Below are positions 53,156 through 62,984 of a stretch of DNA of 64,000 nucleotides, one piece after another. The translations under genes and the position numbers were made by a program. The stretch's first letter is position 1. Each line of letters begins with the position of its first letter. Below the pieces are notes generated by a model. The model made no database searches. It had not been told where the DNA came from and worked only from the letters and a program-made list of their open reading frames with translations. The stretch covers positions 310,001 through 374,000 of the forward strand of contig NZ_JAGYPH010000004.1 in assembly GCF_018343525.1 (NCBI RefSeq). Reading direction: 5' to 3'. This stretch comes from Lederbergia citrea (GTDB lineage Bacteria > Bacillota > Bacilli > Bacillales > Bacillaceae_C).

Positions 53156-54262
53156 TTATATTGCCTCCATATCTAACATGAATTGTTTTTGTGATAATTC
53201 TTGTCTAACCGTATACTTTGACATAATCGTTTTATGGGCATTGACCAAACCGGATTTGATAATGTAATCGGTGTCTTTCTTTTGCAGCCAGGAGTATATC
53301 ACTGCTGCGCAAAATGAGTCTCCTGCACCTGTCACATCAACAACCATTGGTGTCTCGATAGCCGGAAAATAACGAATTTCTCCATATTCTCTCCCTGTCA
53401 TGACACCTTTTGATCCATTTGTGACAATTACATTTTTTACTCCCAGATCCAACCACTTCTTGACAGAATCTTCCCAGTCTTTCTCGTCGTTGATTTTAAC
53501 GTTCATAAAGGTTTCTGTTTCATCTTTATTGACGATGAGCCAGCTTACTGCATTCAACGTTTTTGGGAGTCGACTCATTTTTGGAGACGAAACCGGGATA
53601 ATGACTAATGGAATATTATGTTTCGATGTGAAGAAAAATAGGAAATCAATTGTTTCACTTGGGCAATTCAAATCTACTACGATACATTTAGCTTTTCTAA
53701 GGATATTGCTGTTTTTTATTAGCAGCTCAGGTGTGATATGTTCAAAAACGTCCATGTCAGCCAAAGCAATGTTCAAATCCCCGTTCTGATCCAAAACGGC
53801 TGTGTATGAACCTGTCGCGGAATGTTCAAAGTGAGCGACATGCTCCAAATTCATGAATGGTGACGATAAATCATAAATCTCTTCCCATTCTGAATCGTTG
53901 CCGGCTGTTGAAAGTAAAGTAACTTCCTCACCTAATCTACCTAAGTTTTCCGCAATATTTCTTGCTACGCCTCCAACCGCTCTCGAAGATTTTACCGGAT
54001 TGGACGTTTCAGCTGTAATTTCATTTTGTGCATAGAATTTCCTGTCTATGTTTGCTCCCCCAATACAAATGATTGGAGCTGTTTCATTTAGAACGTAAGC
54101 CTTGCCAAAAACATATTCTTTTTTGATCAGGCTAGAAATAATATTTGCAAGGGAAGATTTAGATAATCCAATTATTTCTGATAGCTCTTCTTGAGAAATA
54201 AACGGATTTTCTTTGATCATCCCTAAAACTAATTCTTCTTGTTCATTCATTTGATTAGTCAT
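53156..54262 (-). CDS. psuK: Pseudouridine kinase with N-terminal winged helix (PsuK-like)
   Basis: A 368-residue fusion: an N-terminal winged helix-turn-helix (about 8-58; NPFISQEELSEIIGLSKSSL) and a PfkB-type kinase (about 63-360; CIGGANIDRKF, AVGGVARNIAENLGRLG, catalytic VVDVTGAGDSFCAA). It phosphorylates pseudouridine for PsuG. The start at 54262 follows AGGAGG with 7-nt spacing; an upstream in-frame ATG lies before that RBS and is less likely. The HTH suggests that it can also bind DNA, perhaps the palindrome at its own promoter. Confidence 0.9.
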   Translation of the reverse strand: MTNQMNEQEELVLGMIKENPFISQEELSEIIGLSKSSLANIISSLIKKEYVFGKAYVLNETAPIICIGGANIDRKFYAQNEITAETSNPVKSSRAVGGVARNIAENLGRLGEEVTLLSTAGNDSEWEEIYDLSSPFMNLEHVAHFEHSATGSYTAVLDQNGDLNIALADMDVFEHITPELLIKNSNILRKAKCIVVDLNCPSETIDFLFFFTSKHNIPLVIIPVSSPKMSRLPKTLNAVSWLIVNKDETETFMNVKINDEKDWEDSVKKWLDLGVKNVIVTNGSKGVMTGREYGEIRYFPAIETPMVVDVTGAGDSFCAAVIYSWLQKKDTDYIIKSGLVNAHKTIMSKYTVRQELSQKQFMLDMEAI

Positions 54263-54297
54263 CTTGACACCTCCTTGCACAACAAATGTTTATCTCT

Positions 54298-54340
54298 TAA
54301 ACACATGTTTAGTATACGCTTCCATGTCGAAATGTGTCAA
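54298..54340 (-). promoter_or_regulatory. psuK promoter with overlapping palindromic operator
   Basis: Minus strand TTGACA (54340-54335), 18 bp, TATACT (54316-54311), a near-consensus promoter. The palindrome TAAACA-TG-TGTTTA (54311-54298) begins at the -10 edge. A related TTAAAC...GTTTAA motif lies before the divergent HTH-kinase gene at about 55581-55596. Confidence 0.75.
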
Positions 54341-54349
54341 CAATTTTTT

Positions 54350-55294
54350 TTATGAACTTTTTTTCAACAAATGGGGGTCATGTTTGCTTACTGTTTTGAA
54401 AGCCTTATTCTTTCCTCGAAAGATATTTCTATTCAGCATTGTCGGCAAACTCATCCCGAGAAGAATGATGACGATGCCGGCAATTTGCAGCGAGGTAACC
54501 GTTTCGCTAAGTAAAATGACGGAGACCATCACCGCTATCGGCAATTCAATTGCACTCAAGATAGAGGACATGCCCAATCCAACTTTGGGAACGGAGATCG
54601 AGAACAAGAAAACTGGAATGACTAGGCCAAATAACCCCAAGGCCAAACCATACATCCAAAGTCCTTCGCTAAACAAAGTGCCATTCCAAATAATTTCTGG
54701 TGACTGAAAAGCAGCTGACATCATAAAAGCAAAGAAAGAAACCAATACTAATCGGTTAGAGGTGTTCATATTTTCCGTTGCCTTCCCATTAACATATAAA
54801 AACAGAGAGTAACAAATAGCGGCTGCTAACCCCCATAACCACCCTTGAAACGGGATTTGCGATAAGTCAACATCAATCAAACCGGCGGCTGGTATCGTTC
54901 CCACAATCAATATGATTAAAGAGATCAATTCCATTCGACTTGGAAGCTGGCGTTTTGTGATACAGGAAATCAACATACCGATCCATGTAAATTGAAACAG
55001 AAGCACCACAGCCAAAGAAGCAGGCAGATAATTTAAAGAATGCCCATAGACAATATTTGTCAACCCAGTAAACACACCTGCGAGGATCAGAAGTTTAACT
55101 CCCTTAAAGCTTAATTTTGTGCGGTTCGTAACAAGGAAAATACATACTGCGATACAAAATCCGATAAAAAACTGGCTTGTAACGGCTTCTGAGGCCGAAA
55201 ATCCACTCTGCATGGCAAGTTTTATGATGGTTGAAACGACACCATAACTACTTGCTGCGATCACTACCAACAAAGGATATATATACATCTTCAT
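54350..55294 (-). CDS. EamA/DMT superfamily transporter
   Basis: A 314-residue ten-segment drug/metabolite transporter with two EamA repeats (about 5-135 and 150-285; TIIKLAMQSGFSASEAV, GLVIPVFLFSISVPKVGLG). It may export or import a metabolite linked to the module; the substrate is unknown. Its stop is 87 nt before the psuK start on the same strand, with a separate promoter between. Confidence 0.85.
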   Translation of the reverse strand: MKMYIYPLLVVIAASSYGVVSTIIKLAMQSGFSASEAVTSQFFIGFCIAVCIFLVTNRTKLSFKGVKLLILAGVFTGLTNIVYGHSLNYLPASLAVVLLFQFTWIGMLISCITKRQLPSRMELISLIILIVGTIPAAGLIDVDLSQIPFQGWLWGLAAAICYSLFLYVNGKATENMNTSNRLVLVSFFAFMMSAAFQSPEIIWNGTLFSEGLWMYGLALGLFGLVIPVFLFSISVPKVGLGMSSILSAIELPIAVMVSVILLSETVTSLQIAGIVIILLGMSLPTMLNRNIFRGKNKAFKTVSKHDPHLLKKSS

Positions 55295-55614
55295 CGTTCG
55301 ACTACCTCCTAAAATTTTTCATTATGAATCGAATCTCATTATGATTTTCAAATAGTTTCTTAGGGAACAAAAAAAAATCACAATCTCCAATATAAATCAC
55401 TGATAGACTTTTTATCAATCATTTTTTTTTGGCTTGAATGGATTTTTTTGTGTAAAATAATAGAGTCATTGAGAGTATAATGAGCAAATTTGAGTAGTTT
55501 TGAAGAAAGCCCTTTAACTCCGAAATACTGTCTGTCTTGAAGGAATTGATATAAGCGTTTACAAATAAATGTTTGTTAGTTAAACTATTGTTTAAGGAGA
55601 AATGAGGTTGTTTT
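55295..55614. other. Divergent promoter region
   Basis: No gene. It must hold both promoters. Plus-strand candidates are TTGGCT (55431-55436) with TAAAAT 18 bp later, and TATAAT at 55476-55481. The cre-like site and the GTTTAA-containing motifs lie just before the HTH-kinase start. Confidence 0.5.
55550..55564 (-). promoter_or_regulatory. cre-like site before the HTH/PfkB gene
   Basis: Minus strand TTGTAAACGCTTATA matches the cre consensus except position 14. It lies about 50 nt before the start codon at 55615. Confidence 0.55.
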
Positions 55615-56706
55615 ATGGATAAAGAGAAACAAATTTTACATCACATAAAAATGAATCCTTACATTTCACAGCAAGAATTATCAAGCAAAGTCGGTTTATC
55701 TCGACCTGCGGTTGCGAATTATATTGCGAACTTGACTAGACGCGGTGAAATTAAAGGACGTGGCTATATCCTCCGGGAAGAATCGTCGATTATCTGTATC
55801 GGTGGAGCAAACATCGACCGGAAAGCGAAATCGAATCAGAAGGTTCGTTTGTATTCATCCAATCCAGTGAAAATTACCGAAGCTTATGGCGGGGTGGCAC
55901 GCAATTTCGCTGAAAGTATAAGTCGATTAGGGCTTAGTGCCTCGCTTATGACGTGTGTCGGTAACGACAAAGAAGGCAGTTGGATACTGAAAGAAACGAA
56001 AAGTCAAGGTGTTGATGTTAGTCTGGTATGGGTGTTGCCAACGGAACAGACCGGAACTTATACCACTTTATTGGATATGAATGGTGAAAATATTGTTTCC
56101 ATGGCTGATATGAGTTTGTACGAAAAAGTGACCATTTCTATGTTAGAAGAAAAATGGTCCTATGTTGCGGGCTCACAAGCTGTTTTTCTGGATACGAATC
56201 TTCCTAAGGAATGCATAGGTTATATCATTAAACGCTGCAACGATGAAAACATCCCGATTTATATTGACCCTGTTTCTTCAGCCAAAGCTCAAAAGCTTCC
56301 ATTTCGGCTTGATGGCGTAGAAATACTGTTTCCAAATCTGGAAGAAGCAGAGAAGCTTGCTGAAATAAATATCGACTCAATCGAGGATTGTCAAACAGCC
56401 TGTGAAAAAATCAGGCAACGCGGCGTTCAAAAAGTGATGATTACTCTTGGGGATCAGGGAGTTTATTATTCATCCAATGAGGAATCGGGGCATTTGCCTC
56501 CATTCAAAGCGAATGTTGTCGATGCCACTGGGGCTGGTGAAGCATTTGCCGCATGTGCAATATATGGCATCATGAACGAAGAGTCGCTAGTCAGTGCGTG
56601 CCAATTAGGACTTGCCGGTGCTGCCCTTACCCTTCAAACTGAAAAATCAATCTCACCATTTTTAAAACCTGAAAAAATTCATGAAATGGTAAAGGAATTT
56701 TCTTAA
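55615..56706 (+). CDS. Winged helix/PfkB fusion protein with altered catalytic residue
   Basis: A 363-residue fusion: N-terminal wHTH (about 1-50; NPYISQQELSSKVGLSRPAV) and a PfkB domain (about 57-360; CIGGANIDRKA, AYGGVARNFAESISRLG). At the signature it reads VVDATGAGEAF, so Glu309 replaces the Asp that acts as base in PfkB kinases (the PsuK at 53156 has GAGDSF). Other parts of the fold are kept. It could be a weak kinase or a sugar/nucleoside-sensing regulator. Divergent from the EamA gene, 320 nt away. GAGG precedes the ATG. Confidence 0.85.
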   Translation: MDKEKQILHHIKMNPYISQQELSSKVGLSRPAVANYIANLTRRGEIKGRGYILREESSIICIGGANIDRKAKSNQKVRLYSSNPVKITEAYGGVARNFAESISRLGLSASLMTCVGNDKEGSWILKETKSQGVDVSLVWVLPTEQTGTYTTLLDMNGENIVSMADMSLYEKVTISMLEEKWSYVAGSQAVFLDTNLPKECIGYIIKRCNDENIPIYIDPVSSAKAQKLPFRLDGVEILFPNLEEAEKLAEINIDSIEDCQTACEKIRQRGVQKVMITLGDQGVYYSSNEESGHLPPFKANVVDATGAGEAFAACAIYGIMNEESLVSACQLGLAGAALTLQTEKSISPFLKPEKIHEMVKEFS

Positions 56707-56761
56707 AAAAATCACATTTAAATTTTTTCGGCGAAAGATCGCCTTTTGATTACAGGAGAAA

Positions 56762-56798
56762 AGCATCTGCTTGTGCGAAAGCAGATGCTCTATTTTGC
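56762..56798 (+). terminator. Terminator of the HTH/PfkB gene
   Basis: An 11-bp stem AGCATCTGCTT (56762-56772) and AAGCAGATGCT (56779-56789), 6-nt loop, then CTATTTTG. Confidence 0.85.
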
Positions 56799-56962
56799 TG
56801 TGTCTCTATTATTAAATTGAGGAATTTCCGTACCAGCTTTAACTTGTCTAGCCTTAACATCTTCTTTTCTGAGATTTCCTCCTCATGTCATATAACAATA
56901 ATGTCATGTAAATCTTTGGATTCTTCCGTACTAGAGTTCGCAGAAATAACCTTGATTCTCAA

Positions 56963-57952
56963 TTAGACCCTTTCACTGTCCCCGTCCCAGCAACATTCTT
57001 TTTCAAAGTTATCAAGCAATGCACGCACTTCATCTGTTGATTTCGTTTTCATCAATTGATTTCTTAATTCACCGGCTCCACGGAATCCTTTGACATAAAT
57101 TTTGAAAAAGCGATGAAGCCCTGTGATTGAACGTGGCAGTGCTTCCGCATATTGATCTTGAAGATCAAGCTGCAGTCTTAGAAGATCAAGGTATTCTTTA
57201 CTGCTATGCTCTTTTGGCTCTTTTTCAAAAGCAAAAGGATTTTTAAAAATACCTCGCCCAATCATAACGCCATCAATACCATATTGTTCAGCAAGCTGCA
57301 GCCCAGTTTGACGGTCAGGAATATCTCCATTGATGGTTAGTAGCGTATTTGGTGCAATCCGGTCACGTAATTTTTTGATTTCTGGAATTAGCTCCCAATG
57401 CGCATCTACCTGGCTCATTTCCTTTCTTGTACGTAAATGAATAGAAAGGTTCGCAATATCCTGTTTTAAAATATGCGTTAGCCACTCCTCCCACTCATTT
57501 ACATCCGTATAGCCAAGTCGTGTTTTCACGCTGACAGGCAGTCCGCCCGCTTTTGCTGCTTGAATAAGTTCTGCCGCAACATCTGGACGGAGGATAAGAC
57601 CACTGCCTTTCCCTCTCGATGCTACATTCGGTACAGGGCAGCCCATATTAATATCAATGCCTTTAAATCCTAGCTCTGCCATGCCAATACTCATTTGACG
57701 GAAATATTCGGGATTATCCCCCCAAATATGTGCCACCATTGGCTGTTCATCTTCTGTAAAAATCAAACGGCCACGCACACTTTTCATGCCCTCTGGATGA
57801 CAATAGCTATCCGAGTTTGTAAACTCTGTGAAAAATACATCCGGTCGACCGGCTGCACTTACTACGTGACGAAAAACAACATCTGTCACATCTTCCATTG
57901 GCGCAAGCACAAAAAATGGTCGTGGTAAATCACGCCAAAAATTATCTATCAT
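56963..57952 (-). CDS. tRNA-dihydrouridine synthase
   Basis: A 329-residue FMN TIM-barrel Dus: [18 protein letters not shown] (about 14-31), [21 protein letters not shown] with the catalytic Cys (about 92-112), [11 protein letters not shown] and [15 protein letters not shown]. It reduces uridine in tRNA D-loop or related positions. The start at 57952 ([10 protein letters not shown]) is preferred to an in-frame GTG seven codons upstream that lacks an RBS. Bacillus has more than one Dus; which site this one modifies is not clear. Confidence 0.92.
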   Translation of the reverse strand: MIDNFWRDLPRPFFVLAPMEDVTDVVFRHVVSAAGRPDVFFTEFTNSDSYCHPEGMKSVRGRLIFTEDEQPMVAHIWGDNPEYFRQMSIGMAELGFKGIDINMGCPVPNVASRGKGSGLILRPDVAAELIQAAKAGGLPVSVKTRLGYTDVNEWEEWLTHILKQDIANLSIHLRTRKEMSQVDAHWELIPEIKKLRDRIAPNTLLTINGDIPDRQTGLQLAEQYGIDGVMIGRGIFKNPFAFEKEPKEHSSKEYLDLLRLQLDLQDQYAEALPRSITGLHRFFKIYVKGFRGAGELRNQLMKTKSTDEVRALLDNFEKECCWDGDSERV

Positions 57953-58164
57953 TTCAAACTCAAATCCTCTCACTATGGATACAACTTCAAACTCTCGTTC
58001 AAAAAATATAAAGCCAAATGTTCCACTTCTTTGACACTTATATCATGCTTAATAACTTATTATCAACACAAGTACATTTAGACATTAATAATGTGTGAAA
58101 AACTATTGTGAAAATCGGCAATGTTTATTTTAACGAAAATCGGTCCTGAATGGTATCTTTATAA

Positions 58165-58212
58165 ACAAAAAAGCAGATGGTATAGATTTTTTCTATATCA
58201 ACTGCTTTTCTA
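58165..58212 (-). terminator. Terminator of the rlmCD-like gene
   Basis: AAAAGCAG (58169-58176) pairs with CTGCTTTT (58202-58209), with a long inner TATAGA/TCTATA pairing; the minus strand continues TTG/TTT. It abuts the stop of the methyltransferase gene. Confidence 0.85.
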
Positions 58213-59586
58213 TTATACCAACTCCAACCACGCAACCGCCTCACAATGCATTGTCTGCGGAAACATATCGACAGGTTGCACTTCCACAGTTTTATATCCG
58301 CCATCTTCCAAAATCCGAAGGTCACGCGCTAATGTTGCTGGATTGCACGATACGTAGACGACTTTTTTCGGCTTCATTTTGATGATGGTATCAAGAAGTG
58401 CTTGGTCGCAGCCTTTGCGAGGCGGGTCGACGACGAGGACATCAGCTTTAATGCCTTGTTTGTACCAATTGGGAATCACTGTTTCTGCTTCCCCTACCTC
58501 AAATTCTACATTTGATATGCCATTTAGCTCTGCATTCTTTTTTCCATCTTCGATAGCTTCCGGAACAATCTCTACCCCGTATACCTTTTTCGCTTTTTGG
58601 GCAAGAAATAAGGAAATGGTCCCAATGCCACAATAAGCATCAATGACGTTTTCATTACCACTCAAGTCTGCATATTCTAGCGCTTTATCATAAAGAACTT
58701 TCGTTTGCTCAGGGTTCACTTGGTAAAATGAACGGGCTGAAATGGCAAATTTGATATCACCAATATAGTCATAAATGACTTCTTCTCCCCAAAGTACTTT
58801 TGTCTGCTCTCCAAAAATCACATTTGTGCGCTTCGGATTTACGTTTTGCACAATGGATTTAACCCCCGGTATCTCTCGGGAAATTTCTTCAATAATTTTT
58901 TTCTGATTTGGCAAATCTTGCGTACGTGTAATGAGTACGACCATGATCTCGCCTGTCTTTTTTCCGTAGCGTGCCATCACGTGTCGGAGGGTGCCTTTAT
59001 TCGTTTGTTCATTATAAGCCCGCACTCCATATTTTCCGCAAATCTCTTTTACTTTTCGTAGAACAAGGTCATTTTGTTCAAGTTGGATTAAACATTCATC
59101 CATATCGATGATGTCATGTGATCGTTGCTGATAGAACCCACCTATCAGTCCCCCTTCGCGCTCGCCGATTGGCACTTGAGCCTTATTACGATAGCGCCAC
59201 GGATCGTCCATGCCAAGAACTGGATGAACCCTAACATTTTCTAATTTTCCTATCCGTTCTAATACATCACGAACCTGTTTTTCTTTGGCCTTTAATTGCC
59301 CTTCATAGCTTAAATGCTGAAGCTGGCAGCCACCACATTCCTTATAAATGGAACACTCTGGTTCTACTCGAAATTTACTCTCTTCATAAATCTCAATTAG
59401 ACGTCCGAAGCCGTAGCCTTTATTTAGTTTCACAACTTTTACTTTAGCTTTTTCACCGGGCAATCCGTTCGGAATAAACAACGGATACCCATCCACTTTT
59501 GCAACGCCATTACCATCATGGGTTAAGTCCTCAAAAGTGACATCTATATAATCATTTTTTTTGATTGGTGCTTGAAATTTACTCAT
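58213..59586 (-). CDS. rlmCD: 23S rRNA (uracil-C5)-methyltransferase RlmCD
   Basis: A 457-residue TrmA/RumA-family enzyme: TRAM domain (about 5-65; [23 protein letters not shown]), a 4Fe-4S-type Cys cluster ([10 protein letters not shown]), AdoMet motif [28 protein letters not shown] and catalytic [10 protein letters not shown]. It would methylate U747 and U1939-type positions of 23S rRNA as in Bacillus YefA. The start at 59586 follows AAAGGA; a 31-codon upstream extension is rejected for lack of RBS. Other paralogues (for example YfjO) exist, so the orthologue assignment is tentative. Confidence 0.9.
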   Translation of the reverse strand: MSKFQAPIKKNDYIDVTFEDLTHDGNGVAKVDGYPLFIPNGLPGEKAKVKVVKLNKGYGFGRLIEIYEESKFRVEPECSIYKECGGCQLQHLSYEGQLKAKEKQVRDVLERIGKLENVRVHPVLGMDDPWRYRNKAQVPIGEREGGLIGGFYQQRSHDIIDMDECLIQLEQNDLVLRKVKEICGKYGVRAYNEQTNKGTLRHVMARYGKKTGEIMVVLITRTQDLPNQKKIIEEISREIPGVKSIVQNVNPKRTNVIFGEQTKVLWGEEVIYDYIGDIKFAISARSFYQVNPEQTKVLYDKALEYADLSGNENVIDAYCGIGTISLFLAQKAKKVYGVEIVPEAIEDGKKNAELNGISNVEFEVGEAETVIPNWYKQGIKADVLVVDPPRKGCDQALLDTIIKMKPKKVVYVSCNPATLARDLRILEDGGYKTVEVQPVDMFPQTMHCEAVAWLELV

Positions 59587-59910
59587 TGTTTTCGTCCTTT
59601 TCCATGCTGATTTTACTGCATTGATTGTAACATACTGATTAGATTTATCGAAGTTAAGTGAAAATCCTGGAAGAAACATATGCTTTACTCTTTACAAGCA
59701 TTAGCAATTTCCAAAAAGTACTACCTTTAAATTTGTTGATCTTACAACTTCCACCCATCTCACTTCATTGTTGATTCTATCTGCATTTTTGAATAGCTTT
59801 CTTTATCTAACAAATAATTTATGAAAGAGCTTAAAATTTTTTCTTGCATTATTTGTTTTATCTTTTTATAATTATCGATGAAAATAATTTACATTTGGAG
59901 GTATTGTTTG
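59587..59910. other. Divergent intergenic region upstream of PTS operon
   Basis: No gene. It contains the PTS promoter at 59844-59872 and the rlmCD promoter side. No riboswitch-like structure is seen. Confidence 0.5.
59844..59872 (+). promoter_or_regulatory. Promoter of the PTS-nanE-RpiR operon
   Basis: TTGCAT (59844-59849), 17 bp, TATAAT (59867-59872), about 40 nt before the start codon. Confidence 0.8.
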
Positions 59911-61443
59911 ATGAGTGTTTTCTTCGAAAAAGCACAACAATTTGGTAAATCCTTTATGCTGCCTATCGCTGTTCTACCTGCAGCTGGTTTACTACTAGGA
60001 ATTGGCGGCGCTTTATCCAATCCAAATACGATAAAAGCTTATCCATTCTTGGAGGTTTCTTGGCTTCAGTCCATCTTCACTATTATGTCTAGTGCAGGTA
60101 GTGTTATTTTTGCTAATCTTGCCTTGCTATTTGCTATTGGTGTTGCTGTTGGTTTAGCTAGAAGTGATAAAGGAACAGCAGGACTAGCTGGAATGCTTGG
60201 ATTCCTTGTTATGAATGCAACGATTTCGGCTTTATTGACGATTACAGGAAGTATGAATTCAGAAAATCCAGCATCTGTTGGTCAGGGCATGGTGCTTGGT
60301 ATTCACACTTTAGAAACAGGAGTCTTTGGAGGGGTAGTAGTAGGTATATTGGTTGCTTGGCTACATAATCGATATAATAAGAAACAGCTCCCTCCGTTTT
60401 TAGGTTTCTTTAGCGGATCACGTTTTGTACCCATTATTTCTTCATTTGCTACTATTTTTCTAGGTGTTCTTATGTATCTTGTTTGGCCTTTTGTACAAGC
60501 AGGAATATTCAAAATGGGTGGACTTGTTGAAGCCACAGGGTATATTGGTACCTTCATTTACGGTTTCGTTTTACGGTTACTAGGCCCTTTCGGCTTACAT
60601 CATATATTCTATATGCCGTTCTGGACGACAAGCTTAGGTGGTTCTCTCGTCGTAGATGGCCAACTTGTTGAAGGTACACAGCGAATTTTCTTTGCTCAGC
60701 TTGGAGATCCGACTGTTGAAAAGTTCTATATTGGAACATCTCGTTTTATGTCAGGTCGATTCATTACAATGATGTTCGGGCTCATTGGTGCAGCCTATGC
60801 TATTTATCGTACTGCAAAACCTCAGCATAAAAAGGTCGTTGCTGGATTAATGGGTTCAGCTGCATTAACATCCTTTTTAACAGGGATTACAGAACCAATT
60901 GAGTTTTCTTTCTTGTTCATCGCTCCAATGCTTTATGTTTTACATGCATTTTTAGATGGATTAGCCTTTATGATGGCCCATATTTTCCAAATTACAATCG
61001 GGCAAACCTTCTCTGGAGGATTCATCGACTTCGTCCTATTTGGAATTTTACAAGGAAATGCTAAAACAAACTGGATTATCGTACCATTAATCGGGATTCC
61101 TTGGTTCTTTGTTTATTTCTTCCTATTCTCATTCTTTATTAAAAAATTCAATTTAAAAACACCTGGCCGTGAAGATCAAGAAACCGTAGAAACGGTTAAA
61201 AATTCAAGTGAACAGGCTGAAACAATCATTGCTGCCTTAGGTGGCGCTGATAATTTAACCAATGTGGATTGCTGTGCTACTCGCTTGCGGGTTAGTGTCA
61301 ATGATCCGGAAAAAGTGGATGAAGATCTATTAAAGAAAACAGGGGCAAAGGGTGTCGTTACGAAAGGAAAAGGAGTCCAAGTCATATATGGACCACATGT
61401 AACAATCATTAAAAACGAAATCTCAGAAATTGTAGGTGAATAA
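59911..61443 (+). CDS. PTS EIICB transporter, glucose/N-acetyl-sugar family
   Basis: A 510-residue membrane PTS permease: EIIC (about 5-415, about ten segments; SFMLPIAVLPAAGLLLGIG, GITEPIEFSFLFIAP) then EIIB (about 430-510) with the phosphorylatable Cys in NVDCCATRLRV. No EIIA is fused, so it uses another system's EIIA. The start at 59911 follows GGAGG at about 9 nt. Next gene is nanE, so the imported product is probably N-acetylmannosamine 6-phosphate. Confidence 0.9.
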   Translation: MSVFFEKAQQFGKSFMLPIAVLPAAGLLLGIGGALSNPNTIKAYPFLEVSWLQSIFTIMSSAGSVIFANLALLFAIGVAVGLARSDKGTAGLAGMLGFLVMNATISALLTITGSMNSENPASVGQGMVLGIHTLETGVFGGVVVGILVAWLHNRYNKKQLPPFLGFFSGSRFVPIISSFATIFLGVLMYLVWPFVQAGIFKMGGLVEATGYIGTFIYGFVLRLLGPFGLHHIFYMPFWTTSLGGSLVVDGQLVEGTQRIFFAQLGDPTVEKFYIGTSRFMSGRFITMMFGLIGAAYAIYRTAKPQHKKVVAGLMGSAALTSFLTGITEPIEFSFLFIAPMLYVLHAFLDGLAFMMAHIFQITIGQTFSGGFIDFVLFGILQGNAKTNWIIVPLIGIPWFFVYFFLFSFFIKKFNLKTPGREDQETVETVKNSSEQAETIIAALGGADNLTNVDCCATRLRVSVNDPEKVDEDLLKKTGAKGVVTKGKGVQVIYGPHVTIIKNEISEIVGE

Positions 61444-61446
61444 TCA

Positions 61447-62130
61447 GTGTTAAAAAAAGTAGAACATGGACTGATTGCATCATGTCAAGCTCTTGAAGAT
61501 GAGCCTCTTCATAGTTCTTTTATTATGGCGAAAATGGCGTTGGCAGCCATGCAAGGCGGAGCTGTCGGAATTCGGGCAAATTCCAAACAAGACATTCAAG
61601 CGATAAAAAAAGAAGTTTCACTCCCTGTTGTTGGAATTGTAAAACGTGATTATCCAGATAGCGATGTTTTCATTACCGCTACTAAAAAAGAAGTGGACGA
61701 GTTAATCGAATCCGGTTGTGAAATGATAGCGATGGATGCCACACTTCGAGAGCGCCCAAATGGCGAAAAAGTAGCTGATCTTGTCTCGTATGTAAAAACA
61801 AATCATCCACATGTTCAATTGATGGCTGACATTTCTACATTGGAAGATGCACTTGAAGCAGAACGTTTAGGATTTGACTGTGTTTCAACAACGCTTTACG
61901 GGTATACAAGCGAAACAAGCGGAAATAAACTATATGATAATGATTTTGAATTTGTTAAGATTATTTTAGATAATATTAACATCCCGGTGATAGCTGAAGG
62001 TAATGTGGTTACACCTGAAATGGCGAAAAGAGTCCTTTCTCTTGGTGTATATTCTGTCGTAGTAGGCGGAGCCATTTCGAGACCACAGCAAATTACAAGC
62101 CGGTTTGTAGAGGCCATTAAAGGGGAGTAA
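61447..62130 (+). CDS. nanE: N-acetylmannosamine-6-phosphate 2-epimerase
   Basis: A 227-residue TIM-barrel Nan[19 protein letters not shown] (about 7-24), [25 protein letters not shown] with the catalytic Lys, and [14 protein letters not shown]. It converts ManNAc-6-P to GlcNAc-6-P. Starts with GTG, 7 nt after AGGTGA, 3 nt beyond the PTS gene stop. No nanA or nanK is seen, so sialic acid cleavage is not encoded here. Confidence 0.95.
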   Translation: MLKKVEHGLIASCQALEDEPLHSSFIMAKMALAAMQGGAVGIRANSKQDIQAIKKEVSLPVVGIVKRDYPDSDVFITATKKEVDELIESGCEMIAMDATLRERPNGEKVADLVSYVKTNHPHVQLMADISTLEDALEAERLGFDCVSTTLYGYTSETSGNKLYDNDFEFVKIILDNINIPVIAEGNVVTPEMAKRVLSLGVYSVVVGGAISRPQQITSRFVEAIKGE

Positions 62131-62133
62131 TCG

Positions 62134-62940
62134 ATGGTTACGCTTTTGAAGGAAATACAGACTAGATATTCTTCCTTCTCTGATAAAGAAAGAAACTTGG
62201 CGGATTATTTACTTTCTATGCCAATTGAAGCCTCAAAAAGCAATATAAAGGATATTGCGGTTAAGACTGATGTTTCCGTTGCAACGATTACTCGTTTTTG
62301 TAAAAAGGTTTCCTGCCGAAATTTTGTTGAAATGAAAATGAAGCTAGCTCGAGAAGCGCATCAGGAAAATAGCGATAGCGTTGATCATTATTTAAAGCTC
62401 CAATATGAGGAAATGTTGCATGACATCCAGGGACTTAGTGGAAAAGAATCATTGAAAAAAGCCCTGCAACTTCTTCAAGGCGCCAAGAATATTTACATTT
62501 ATGGATTAGGTAGTTCAGGACTCGCAGCCCAAGAATTAAATTATCGTTTAAGCAGAATGGGATTTGCATCTGAGGCAGTGACCGATCCACATTTAATGAT
62601 CATCAGAAGTGCTTTATTCCGAGATGGCGATTTACTTCTAGCTTTCTCTCGTTCGGGACAAACCAAGGATTTATTAAAATCTGTGAGTAAAGCCAAGAGT
62701 AATGGTGCTAAACTTGTTTCATTTACTGCATTTGGAGATACTCCACTTACAAATTTATCTGATGCTGTTTTATGGACCTTACATCCTGTACGGACTGGAT
62801 ATATATCCACAGGTTTAGATTTGAGTGCACTTTATCTCATCGATCTCATTAGTTTATTTTTCTTAGAGGATAGAGAAAGACTAAAAATTTATCAAGAAAC
62901 CGTTTCTGCAATTTCCTCTGAGGCACATATTAAGGAATAG
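62134..62940 (+). CDS. RpiR-family transcriptional regulator
   Basis: A 268-residue MurR/RpiR regulator: N-terminal HTH_6 (about 1-77; NIKDIAVKTDVSVATITRFCKK, in two pieces) and C-terminal SIS sugar-isomerase-like domain (about 105-250; GLGSSGLAAQEL, LLLAFSRSGQTKDLL). It follows nanE by 3 nt and probably responds to an amino-sugar phosphate to control this operon. Confidence 0.93.
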   Translation: MVTLLKEIQTRYSSFSDKERNLADYLLSMPIEASKSNIKDIAVKTDVSVATITRFCKKVSCRNFVEMKMKLAREAHQENSDSVDHYLKLQYEEMLHDIQGLSGKESLKKALQLLQGAKNIYIYGLGSSGLAAQELNYRLSRMGFASEAVTDPHLMIIRSALFRDGDLLLAFSRSGQTKDLLKSVSKAKSNGAKLVSFTAFGDTPLTNLSDAVLWTLHPVRTGYISTGLDLSALYLIDLISLFFLEDRERLKIYQETVSAISSEAHIKE

Positions 62941-62945
62941 TATCA

Positions 62946-62977
62946 TTAGCCGCTGATAGAATCAGCGGCTAATTTTA
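62946..62977. terminator. Bidirectional terminator
   Basis: A 12-bp stem TTAGCCGCTGAT (62946-62957), AGA loop, ATCAGCGGCTAA (62961-62972), then TTTTAT; it sits between convergent genes. Confidence 0.92.
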
Positions 62978-62984
62978 TGTCCTA

